This document shows positions 50,798 to 60,644 of a DNA stretch of 64,000 nucleotides, piece by piece (positions within the stretch are counted from its first letter, which is position 1; each line of letters starts with the position of its first letter). The notes below the pieces were generated by a model. That model was not told where the DNA came from. It searched no databases and saw only the letters and a list, made by a program, of their open reading frames with translations. Source of the DNA: Adineta ricciae (taxonomy: Eukaryota; Rotifera; Eurotatoria; Adinetida; Adinetidae); NCBI GenBank assembly GCA_905250025.1, contig CAJNOJ010000170.1:62001-126000 (forward strand). The letters are read 5' to 3'. A program made the position numbers and the translations under genes.

Positions 50798-53700
50798 ATG
50801 TCATCGAACAAAGGTCGAGATTATCCAGAAGGTAACGAATCTGCTTGAAATGACCCTTCTAATTGCTTTCGTATAGATGATTCTGATCGAGATCATCAAT
50901 CTTCGAAACGTGGTACGTACAAATCGAGGTTAAGGACACACTTAGGCTACCTTTTACTTTTAGCTCGTACAAGTCGTATCGATGAATTGACATCTGAATA
51001 TTCTCATCGTCGTTCTTATTCGTCGACTGGTACAATCGATGATAAGTCCAACCTTACTGGTTCTATTAATAATGGTTCATATTATGTTGTATCCAAAGCT
51101 CTCTCCGATGCTGGAAGTGACACTAAAAAACGTTCACGTTCACTTGTCCGTCCAACTATTCGCTCAGCTGTACCCAATTCACAAATTACAACCATCGCCA
51201 AACGACCACCTCAATCCGGCCGAGGTAAATTCGAAAATAATCTCTGCTTCGTGAGATTGCCTTCCAATTTTAGTTGGACAACGCATTGAACTCTACACAA
51301 ATCATTTTCAAATCAATTTCTCCAAACGTGCCAATGAAGTAATTCTTTATCAATTCGACGTCGATGTCGAACTTCTCATGCGTGACGGCTCATGGCGATC
51401 ATGTCGCAAAGATGAACGCTTACAAGTTCTCAAAACAATCATCGAACGTGAACATTTCCCACTTGTTTGGTATGATGAAGGAAAGAATTTATATGCAACG
51501 GAAAATTTAACATTAAATCACAAAAAAGAATACGAATGTCAGATCGTTCACAAAAAAACGGGACAAACCAACAAATTTCGATTCTTACTAATTAATCTCG
51601 TAAAAACTTATGAATTGCAAAGTTTATTTGATTTTGTACAAAAACGACTCGATGTTCGGCCACATGATCCCGTTCGAATTCTCGAAACATTATTCAAACA
51701 AACCCAACGATCGGACATGATCACCATTAAAAATCAATCTTATCCGAAACATCAACGGTTGGATGATCTCGGCGATGGCCGCGGTCTCGCATCAGGTTTT
51801 TACCAAGCAATTGTTCTTGGCGAACGTGGTCCAACATTAAACATCAACAACACTTTTTGTTGCTTTTATCAAAACTATAATTTAGTCGAATTTCTTTCGT
51901 GTTATTTGAATCATGATATCCGACGACACGGCATTCCACCTAAAGATCAGCCAGTACTCGTTCGAAAAGTTCTCAAATCGCTCTGGTTTGTCACATCGCA
52001 TACAAATAAAGTTCGGCGATATCGTTTGAAATCATTCGGTCGCCCTGCAGATGAACATAAATTTACGAAGAAAGAAGGCGATCAGACCACCGTTGCTGAT
52101 TATTTTCATGACAAATATAACATTCGCTTACGTCATCCTCATTTACCTGTCGTTGAGCTTTATAATCCAGTTAATAAGAATCAATCGAACTTTTTACCAA
52201 TGGAAATGGTCACTGTTGATGAATGGCAACGAAGTTTAAAAGCATTAACGACTGAACAACGCGCGAAAGTGACAAAGAAAACCGTTGTTCGTCCAGGTGA
52301 ACGTTACGGAATGATTCGTCGTGTTGCCGATGAACGTCGATTCAATCAAGATTCATATTTGGAACGATTTGGTTTAACTGTTGATGTTAATGAAATGTTA
52401 TTAGTACCAGCAAGAATTTTACCACCGCCAGAAATCAAATATAAATCATCGCGTGATCAAAGTGATACAGTCGAACGTGTTCAGATCGGTAAATGGTGGT
52501 TAAATAATCGTTTCAACAAAGCACGCGAAATTCGAACATGGGCCGTTGTTCTCGTTAGCCAACGTGAACCTGATGATCGACAAATTCGTCTCGCAAGAGA
52601 CTTTGCTCGTCGACTTCCACAGGTTTGCTTGAAATCTTTTGTGTAAAGCAAAAAGAGGCATTGAGAATTTTTCTTTTAGGCAATGTCGAAATATGGCCTT
52701 CGATTAAGTTCATCACCTATTGAGAAATCTGATGCAGCTGTACCACAAACAATCCTTGCTCGTATGAATGAACTCAAAATGCAAGGATGCGAAGTTATTA
52801 TTTATATTCTCAATCAAGTCGGTGATGACATTTATCATGCAATTAAATTCTTTGGTAATGTTAAACTTGGTATCGTTACACAATGTACACGTTTCGATCG
52901 ACTCATGTCAAATAGTGATCCTCGGAAAATGGATATGTATATTCAAAATTTAGTACAAAAATTCAATGCAAAATTAGGTGGTGTTAATCAACTTGTTTCA
53001 TTAATGCGTGCATTAACATCTCCATCAGCTCGATCTGATATTTTTATGTTCTTTGGTATCGATTGTACACATATAACATGTTCACGTGAACGACCATCGA
53101 TTGCTGCTGTTATTGGTTCAAAAGATTCAACGAGTTCACAATATGCTGGTCGTGTTGTACAACAATTTTCACCGAAAGGAAAAATTGCATTGGAAATTAT
53201 CAAAGATCTTCATATACTCGTTGGTGAATTGATTCGTGAATTCTCTAACCATAATTCACGTTTACCGAATAAACTTGTGTTCTATCGTGCTGGTGTTGAT
53301 GATGGATCATTTCAAAAAGTTCTTGACAATGAATTACGAGCAATTCAACGAGCATGTACCGGTAAGAATCATTCACATTTCATCAATACTCGATTGACTT
53401 CGATTTTCGGTAGAATTATATGGTCATAATCAATTACCGAAAATTTGTTTTGTTGTCGTTAAAAAACGACATAATACTCGATTTTTTACTTGGGATAAAC
53501 AAACTAATCAAACAAACAATATTCAACCAGGTAAAATCAAATCATCTGAACGTTTAGGTTTAACCTTCGTTGTTTTTCTTTTAGGAACAGTCATCGATAC
53601 CGACATTGTTTCACCGAATGGTTTCGACTTTTATCTCAATTCACATGCAGCTATTCAAGGCACATCCCGACCAATGCTCTATCAAGTTTTATATGATGAA

Positions 53701-54103
53701 ATTGGTTTCACATCAGATGACATTCAACAGTTAACGTAAGATACACTGATTTTTCCTACGCGCTATTTAAACAAAGCCGTATGTTTGCAGATACTATCTC
53801 TGTCATACTGATGTTCGCTGCACAAAAGCTGTATCTGTTCCCGCACCGGTTCATTATGCAACACTATGTGTTTCACGTGGTCTCAATCTGGATTACGAAG
53901 GTCAAATGGCAAATGAACAACGAAGTATTGCTGCGTAAGTTTTTCTTTCGTTTGGGAACAAACTAGTCACAATGAAGTCTTGTTTTAGTTCTGATCTAGA
54001 TGAAGCATTATTGGACGAAGATGTTGTTGTCACATTGGATGATGTTCAAACAACAAAGATTGACTTCAATCCATTGATTGAAAACACAATGTGGTTTGCA
54101 TAA
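50798..54103 (+). CDS. AGO: Argonaute protein (AGO clade) with a broken catalytic tetrad
   Basis: Guide-RNA-binding silencing protein. Nine exons (50798-50831, 50877-50912, 50964-51224, 51274-52622, 52680-53361, 53414-53530, 53585-53735, 53791-53934, 53989-54103) give 962 residues. After a Ser/Arg-rich disordered N-terminus come the N domain (from IELYTNHFQINFS), PAZ (VADYFHDKYNIRLRHPHLPV; LPMEMVTV), MID (IYILNQVGDDIYHAIK; GIVTQC) and PIWI, ending in MWFA. The AGO catalytic tetrad is D-E-D-H: the first Asp is present (FFGIDCTH) and the Glu finger is present (ALEIIKDL), but the third reads FYRAGVDDGSF (Asp to Ala, codon 53289-53291; usual FYRDGVSEGQF) and the fourth reads PAPVHYATLCV (His to Thr, codon 53861-53863; usual PAPAYYAHLV). 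It should bind guides but not slice. The 3' end is duplicated at 56150-56817. Confidence 0.93.
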
Positions 54104-54703
54104 ACTTTAGTGATTTGTTTTCTGTACATAGATTATTTTGTTTTTGCTGTTAATTTGCGGGTCAATTTGACCAGTTGCATTTTGCCTGAGATGATTTATT
54201 TCTATTTGTTGCTGTTGTTGTTTTTTCCTTTTCTTTTTGGATTGTCTTTTTTGTTTCGTTTTTGCATATCTTTTTTTCTTGGTTTTGTTTTGTATATGTA
54301 ACTGGTGATAAGTTTGATTAGATGATAAAATTGATTTGGCCATTCAATGAAAACCTTCTTCCTTTTTTTTTCATATTCGATTGTGGCATGAAAAAATCTC
54401 GCTACTGAAGTATAAGCACGGAGCACGATCAAGATACAATATTGAGAAAATGCATTTCTTTCACGCCTCAATTATTGTTAAGTAGATTCGAAACGTATGT
54501 GATTTCCGTACAAAGTTGTACTACGATAAAATTACCTACACATCCAATTACACATAGATTTTTCTTTTTATTCGATCCAAACAAATTCTCTTGTTTGTTA
54601 AAATTATCTGTGATATTAAAGCTTGTCGCACAAAGAATGAAACATGGCAAATGAGTTACGGAATATAACACATCAGAAGAGTTTCTTTTGCAAACAGAAT
54701 TCA

Positions 54704-55578
54704 TCCAAGAGAAATAGTTATTTATTTTTGAACTTACAAATGAGAATACAGTAAAGAGAAGAGAAAATACAATAGATCCGATTAGTTTGTATCTAAAAAC
54801 AAGACTTTTTTCTTTTAAATGAACTTGAAATCACTTACCCAGGTCGATCATTCCGGCGACTGGATCCGTTGAAATCTGAGCCGATTCCGGTACAGCTCTT
54901 CTCGATTCCGGCACAGTTTTCGCCGATTCCAGCAAGTACCGGCAGGTTCCTTGCCGCCGGATTCCGGCCGGAATTGCACAGGAAATATCCGATCAGTTCC
55001 TGACCGTTTCCAGCTCGAAGTTTGCAGGAAACGGTCAGTAAATGACTGGAACCTACGTTTGAACTTCCGGCCGGAACCGACCGTGCCATAATAACCTGGG
55101 TACTTTCACACAACTTTTTATAGTATTGGATTATTGGTCATTTAATGTCAACGACCTTCAACAAAATAATCATATAGAATAAAAGAAGTAGTAAAATAAA
55201 GAGTGCTTACTGAAGAGATGGCATCCTGCATATCATTCATATTGGAGAAGATGACATCGTCTAAGCCATTTTTACCGTTTCCGCGCAATTTTATTTCCAA
55301 AAGAGCTTCGTCCATACTCTATGTAGACAATAAATCAGATTGAACAGAAAAATGACAAGTCCACATACCAAGTCGGTTATATTGTATTGACTTTGCAACA
55401 TACTAACGACCTTTTTGCAGTTTCGTAATGTACAGCCATTTGAAGAATCAACCACTGAACAAGCCACTGCGACAGCATGTTTCAAACATTGTTTTTCCTT
55501 GGCCTGTCGAAATAAAAACGATAGATTATTGTTGTTTTTCTTTTTCGAAAACAGTACTGTAAACTCCTCAATAGCCAT
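54704..55578 (-). pseudogene. Unknown gene, duplicate A, broken by a stop and a MITE
   Basis: Minus-strand exons 55558-55578 (MAIEEFT), 55369-55503 (AKEKQCLKHAVAVACS, later LRNCKKVVSMLQSQYNITDL) and 55211-55318 (SMDEALLEIKLRGNGKNGLD, DVIFSNMNDMQDAISS) join in phase. The next exon (ends 55155) begins VVDIK and then hits TGA (55138-55140), where unit B has an Arg codon (IADIKRPIIEHYKEL). Its donor GTAAGT is split by the MITE at 54838-55100. Family not recognised; the sequence is helical with a few Cys. Alternatively the protein may truly end at the TGA. Confidence 0.55.
54838..55100. mobile_element. TA-flanked MITE, copy 2 (diverged interior)
   Basis: 263 bp, left end CCCAGGTCGATCATTCC and right end ATAACCTGGG, flanked by TA on both sides (54836-54837, 55101-55102). 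The interior differs from copies 1 and 3: it is built of degenerate GATTCCGG and CCGGCC motifs. It sits inside the GTAAGT donor of the duplicate-A gene; unit B keeps the uninterrupted GAGTAAGTG site. Confidence 0.75.
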
Positions 55579-55850
55579 CGCTTGTCCAATGGATAGTGTT
55601 AAGCTCTCGGTGTGGAGGAAACGCTCAGTATCAAGAGTAAAGAACGAGAGAGAGGTACGAACGCAACGGAAAAGGAATACAGAAGAAAATACAGAGAGGA
55701 AGTTCATACTACGTACCATTCTTCAATACGAGAGTTCAAGCAGCGGTCACGATAGAGAGATCAACGATGATAATCGATATCGACAACAAACAACAACTAT
55801 TGCATATAGTGGATATTCTGGCCAAACCAAAACACCGCGATACACGAACG

Positions 55851-56145
55851 TAAACTTCAATCGTGAATAATGGTCGTATATAACTAAACCGAGAAAATTT
55901 TGCTCCTTATATACGAATGAAACGATCGACGTAGAACGATTCACTTCGTACTTAATAAGAGAGACAATCCAGATATATATTTAATCGTCTTATATGTGAT
56001 TACATGGCTTTTGTTTCTAAGTTGAACTATCAGGACCTCAATTTGATACATATCTATGTCTATGCATTACATATTGCGTCCAAAAGCGCTCGCAATATCG
56101 AATTATAATTAAAACAAAAACGATTATTGCTTCTCTAAAATTGAA
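55851..56145. other. Spacer between duplication units
   Basis: Short AT-rich stretch with no feature seen. Confidence 0.5.
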
Positions 56146-56149
56146 TTAT

Positions 56150-56817
56150 AATGATCAATTGCCGAAAATTTGTTTTGTTGTCGTTAAAAAACGACATAAT
56201 ACTCGATTTTTTACTTGGGATAAACAAACTAATCAAACAAACAACATTCAACCAGGTAAATGTGTGAAGATTTCAGTTTAACTCTCGTTGATTTTTTTTT
56301 TAGGAACAGTCATCGATACCGACATTGTTTCACCGAATGGTTTCGACTTTTATCTCAATTCACATGCAGCTATTCAAGGTACATCCCGACCAATGTTCTA
56401 TCAAGTTTTATATGATGAAATTGGTTTCACATCGGATGACATTCAACAATTAACGTAAGATCTCTTTTCTTTTTCTTTTAGTACAACAAATCTTTTTGTT
56501 TGTAGATATTATTTATGTCACACTGATGTTCGATGTACCAAAGCTGTATCTGTCCGGGCACCGGTTCATTATGCAACACTCTGTGTTTCGCCTGGTCTCA
56601 AGCTGGATTACGAAGGTCAAACGGCAAATGAGCAACGAAGTATTACTGCCTGAGTTTTCCTCTCGTTTGACGAAAACCGGTCTCGTGAGAGTTTTGTTTT
56701 AGTTCTGATTTAGATGAAGCATTATTGGACGAAGATGTTGTTGTCACATTGGATGATGTTCAAACAACAAAGATTGACTTCAATCCATTGATTGAAAACA
56801 CAATGTGGTTTGCATAA
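56150..56817 (+). pseudogene. Argonaute 3'-end pseudogene
   Basis: Copy of AGO exons 6 to 9. Exon 6 lacks the upstream AG acceptor and everything 5' of it, so there is no start, N, PAZ or MID domain. Exon 7 (about 56305-56455) differs from the parent at only about four positions and keeps its splice sites. Exon 8 (about 56506-56649) has lost its donor: parent GCGTAAGT reads GCCTGAGT here (56649-56656). Exon 9 and about 60 bp of 3' UTR are essentially identical to the parent, whereas the introns have diverged strongly. It ends in the same MWFA stop. Confidence 0.85.
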
Positions 56818-57332
56818 ACTTTAGTGATTTGTTTTCTGTACATAGATTATTTTGTTTTTGCTGTTAATTTGCGGGTCAATTTGGCCAGGCGTATTTTGCC
56901 TGAGTTTTTTTTCCCTATTTGTTACTGTTGGCTTTTTCTTTTTTGGATTATCTATTTCCTTTTTGCATATCTTTTTTTCTTTGTTTTGTGTATCTAACTG
57001 GTGACAAGTTTGATTCGATGATAAAATTGATTTGACCATTCAATGAAAAATTCCATTCTTTTTCTTTGTTAAACTTCATATTCGATTGTGGCATGAAGCG
57101 AGAACATTGAACAAGATAGTACGCCATCTGATTATTGAAATATATGCACGCAGCACAATCGAGGGATAGAGATTTGTTCGATACATGGCATGATATGTCT
57201 TTTCTTTCAAACCTCGCTTATTATTCACTAGATTTGAAATGTATGTGAATTTTGTACAAAGCTATGCAACGATAGAGTTGCCTAAAGATCAGATTATATA
57301 CAGATTTTTCGTTCTACTCGATTGAAAGAAAT

Positions 57333-57425
57333 TCTCGTTGCACAAACGCTGTATCTGTTCCGGAAGCGGTTCATTATGCAACATTATGTGTTTCACTTTG
57401 GTTCAATCTTAACTATAAATGAAAC
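57333..57425 (+). pseudogene. Extra Argonaute exon-8 fragment
   Basis: About 90 bp matching the middle of AGO exon 8 (GCTGTATCTGTTCC, GCGGTTCATTATGCAACA, TATGTGTTTCAC) appear within the AGO 3' flank of unit B. Unit A has no such insert at the matching place (about 54590-54650), so this is a third copy of part of exon 8. Confidence 0.7.
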
Positions 57426-57449
57426 ACAGCAAATGAACCACATAGTAAT

Positions 57450-58283
57450 ACTCCAAAAGATTTTCTCTTCACAAACGAAATTCGCCCAAAAAAAAACAAT
57501 TCAGGAAATGACTTTTTATTTTCGAACTTACAAATAAATAACACACATGAGAAAATGCCACAGACCCGATTAGTTTGTACCTGAAAAGAACAAGGCTTAT
57601 TTCTAGTAAACGAACTAGAAAGCACTTACTCGCGAATAACTCTTTGTAATGCTCAATAATTGGACGCTTAATATCAGCAATCTTCAAGAAAAAATCAGGT
57701 CGAATGAAAGGAGCAGGTAAATAAAGTGCTTACTGCAGCGATCGCTTGTTCCATTTCGTTCTTATTGGAAAATATAATATCATCCATTCCGGTTTTGCCA
57801 TTGCCACGTAATTGTATCTCAAGCATAGCTTCATCCATATTCTATGTAGACAATGAAACCAAATTGCATAGAAAAATAAAAAATCAATTTACCAAATCGC
57901 TTATTTTGTACACAGTTTTCAACATGGCCATAATCTTTTTACAGTTTCCTAATGTACACGAGTCAACTAGCGCAGAAGTCGTTGCGATAGCATACAGCAA
58001 GCATGTTCCCAGGTCGAACAATCCCATACTCGGATCCGATCGGATCTCGTCGGATCCGAAACATGGATTTCCTGGATTTTCTAAGGGTCATCATAGAATA
58101 TAGCTAGACAGATCGCTCATAAAATTTGCAACAACCGACGGGATTTTTCTAGTCGGATCCGATCGGATCCAGCATCGGATTTGTTGACCTGGGTTTTTTC
58201 GGTAGCCTATCAAAAAAAGGAAGAAAAATAAGACATTGATGGTGTTTTTCGAAAAACAGTACGATGAACTCTTCAATAGCCAT
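57450..58283 (-). pseudogene. Unknown gene, duplicate B, disrupted by a MITE
   Basis: Minus-strand exons 58263-58283 (MAIEEFI), 57893 to about 58007 (ends LGNCKKIMAMLKTVYKISDL), 57734-57841 (NMDEAMLEIQLRGNGKTGMD, DIIFSNKNEMEQAIAA) and 57630-57681 (IADIKRPIIEHYKEL, GTAAGT donor). The 5' part of exon 2 is replaced by MITE copy 3 (58008-58193), which removes the acceptor and the first codons present in duplicate A (AKEKQCLK). A further downstream exon near 57540-57586 is possible. Family unknown; identity with duplicate A is clear at protein level. Confidence 0.55.
58008..58193. mobile_element. TA-type MITE, copy 3 (shortened)
   Basis: 186 bp with ends CCCAGGTCGAACAATCCC and GTTGACCTGGG, the same unique core as copy 1 (ATAGAATATAGCTAGA and CAACAACCGACGGGATTTTT) but far fewer GATCC repeats. 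It is flanked by TT on both sides rather than TA. It interrupts an exon of the duplicate-B gene. Confidence 0.75.
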
Positions 58284-58561
58284 CGCTCTCACTGCCGAGG
58301 AAACGCTCAATACAGAAAGTAAATAACGAGTGAGAGAGAGAGAAGATGGAAGTACAAGCGCAAAGGAAAAGGCATGCAGAAGACAATGCAAAAAAAGGAG
58401 TTTACATTGCGTACCATTGTTCAATATGAGAGTTCACACAGCGGTCACGATAGATGAGGGTCAATGACGATGATCAGTATCGACTGCAAATGATAACTAT
58501 TGTAGTAAATGGATATCGTGATGCAAAACAGTGGCACATGCACTTGAAATCGAATTGTTAA

Positions 58562-58995
58562 CCCTTTCGGGACCCATGACGCTTTAAAGCGTTGTTTAAT
58601 TTTTGCGTTATCTGTTACAGTACAACTTGAATTTTTCTTCTCTCTTCAAAGTACACTTTCTGTTACCACCTTATATATAGTCTCTATATTGCTACGAAGA
58701 GGACGCTTGATACAGAAATCAGTTGAAGCGGATTAAAATCTCAATATTATCTGGAAAGTTGAAAAATTTGCAATTACTCCGAAAATACTTCCTATTCCCA
58801 AAAGTTACACATTGTTGCACTCCCTTATCATCCGGAATCGCTCTGAAAACATATAGGAACCTTATTCCCTCGATTCCAGAATTCCGGAATCAAAGAATGC
58901 TTAGACAGGCATTCCAAGCGATTCCGGGAATGTGTAGCTTCGCGGAATAGGATGACTGCTCACTTTCCCTGAAAATAAGCCGGTCCTGGAAAGGG
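58562..58995. mobile_element. piggyBac-like MITE
   Basis: The left end follows TTAA (58558-58561) and reads CCCTTTCGGGACCC. The right end is the imperfect inverse (GGTCCTGGAAAGGG) followed by TAAA where TTAA would be expected. There is no coding capacity; the interior includes GGAATTCC-like palindromes. TTAA plus a CCCTTT terminus is typical of piggyBac derivatives, but the second target site and the TIR match are imperfect. Confidence 0.45.
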
Positions 58996-59019
58996 TAAAG
59001 AATTCTTGCACTTTTTATG

Positions 59020-60354
59020 GCCAATATTGGTAATCCTGCGCCACATACGGTCAACGGTTATGCAGAGAATGGAAAATGTCGTCGTAACGTCGTCTTACTC
59101 AAAAGTATATTTCAATCTACTGCGAAAGAAGTCAAAATACATGATTCACTCATGTCTGCTACAACAGCTGTGCGAGGAGCTGGATTAGTAAACGCTTTGC
59201 AAGCTCTGACTGGCACTACGATGTTTTCACCAAGTGAACTTTGATTGAATGATACAGTACGAAAACCTGTGTCGCCTAAGGTTAACGCCATTAATATCGG
59301 TAATAAAAGAGCGATGTACAAGATGGGTCACGAAGGAGCAGCATTGGCCGTTTGTGCACGAAGAGGCAATGATCAACTCTAGTCTAAACCTTTGTATTCA
59401 GCTCACTATGCTGTAAGTACTGAGTCATGATAGGAAAAAGAGAACTTTTTGTTCTTTTTTAAAAAAAAGGATGTTGATATCGAGCCAATTCAGTTTGAAC
59501 TTCAAGGTGGACAATCGCGTGAGATCACTTCGATTTCGGGCCCCAAAACGAGTCGATTCTGCTCTACTTCTTGTCTATTCGGGTTTTATTTTTGCCACAA
59601 ATCAGATGAGTGGAGAAACCGCTCATTATCATGTAATTATATTCGTTTTTTGTAAATTTATTCAATATATAGAAACTCCTTACAGATGCAGGCGTTGTCG
59701 GTGATTATGGAAACGCAAGAATTATTGTCCGAAATTCATCATCGGTCATTATTACAGGAATTAAGAACAAAAATGGAAATTATATTACTAACGCGCAAAT
59801 ATCAACTGTAAATCGTGCGTCCAGAGCAAAAATCATCGTAGTTTTAGCATGGTCAACACGGTTGCTTTACGTTAATGTTATTCCTGCTGAAGATAACGTT
59901 CAATTTGATCCTGAAATTGGGTATGATGAACATTGTCTTTCTTTTTACGTACGTCACATCATGTAGTTTCGATTAAAAGTGAGAACAAGAAAGAATGTCC
60001 CGCTCGTTCTGTCCACTTCTGGTTTTGATATAGATATTTTATCATGCTTTGCATGTCAGTGAATTGAATAAACAATACATTCTAATTTTCTAGTCATGGT
60101 GTAGTGTTCAGTAGTCATAATCAGCCAAGAAATGTTCCAGATTCTGACGTTCAAAATTATTCTTCGTTACTCGAAATACCATGGTATGGACGAGTTGAAA
60201 GACCAAATTCGAATGATAGTTCGCAGATGGAAACACATACTCTTGGTTCAGGTCATCACAGAATTCAATTTGCAGCTTTAAAACACTTTGGAAATCTTTC
60301 GAAGTTCAATGATTACGAAATATACTGTACGCCTCCATTCAACTTCGTATCATA
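59020..60354 (+). pseudogene. Subtilisin-family (S8) protease pseudogene, C-terminal part
   Basis: Remnant of a fungal-type extracellular subtilase. Exon 1 (about 59020-59413) shows the end of the catalytic domain (LKSIFQSTAKEVKIHDS; GAGLVNALQALTGTTMFSPS), then an in-frame TGA, then INIGNKRAMYKMGHEGAALA and a TAG. Exon 2 (59469-59632) starts DVDIEPIQFELQGGQSREIT and changes frame around 59540 to reach APKRVDSALLLVYSGFIFAT. Exon 3 (from about 59685) gives GVVGDYGNARIIVRNSSSVI and RAKIIVVLAWSTRLLYVNVI, and the last exon (about 60097-60354) RIQFAALKHFGNLSKFNDYE and a stop. This order is the Fn3-like C-terminal region of the family. The catalytic Asp, His and GTSMA Ser segments are absent upstream. 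Two stops plus a frameshift and loss of the 5' half show that it is dead. Confidence 0.7.
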
Positions 60355-60644
60355 ATCATATATAAATCAACATTACCAAGCACTTCTTTCGTTCGTGACT
60401 TCGCTTAGCTATCTTCTAGAAATATCCAATATTTTTTATTAAAATAAATAATTAGCTTTTACTAAATAGAATTTATCGTTTATGTTGTCCTGTTCCGAAT
60501 GAAATAATTCGATTCTCAACAACATTAAAACCTGTACGGAATTTGACATGTGTGGAAACAGTTGTTAAATGAGTTTCTATACATATTTTTGTTAATTTTA
60601 TTAATGAAATTAGATTCCATTAGTTAGAAAAAAAACACACTGTG

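Larger units (their letters stand above)
53411..55850. repeat. Tandem segmental duplication, unit A
   Basis: Matches unit B (about 56146-58540) in the same order: last exons and 3' flank of AGO, then the minus-strand unknown gene, then its upstream sequence (ACGTACCATTCTTCAATACG at 55715 against GCGTACCATTGTTCAATATG at 58409). Unit A carries the intact AGO 3' end and a MITE at 54838-55100. Boundaries are estimated by eye. Confidence 0.8.
56146..58540. repeat. Tandem segmental duplication, unit B
   Basis: Second copy of the unit at 53411-55850. Left break lies within AGO exon 6 (homology begins around AATTATA..GATCAATTGCCG). It contains an AGO 3'-end pseudogene, an extra AGO exon-8-like fragment, the second copy of the unknown minus-strand gene and MITE copy 3. 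Confidence 0.8.

Noticed and set aside
55415-55870. 151-codon plus-strand ORF
   Set aside because: Antisense of the exons of the duplicated unknown gene and its upstream sequence; the minus-strand reading is conserved between the two duplication units.
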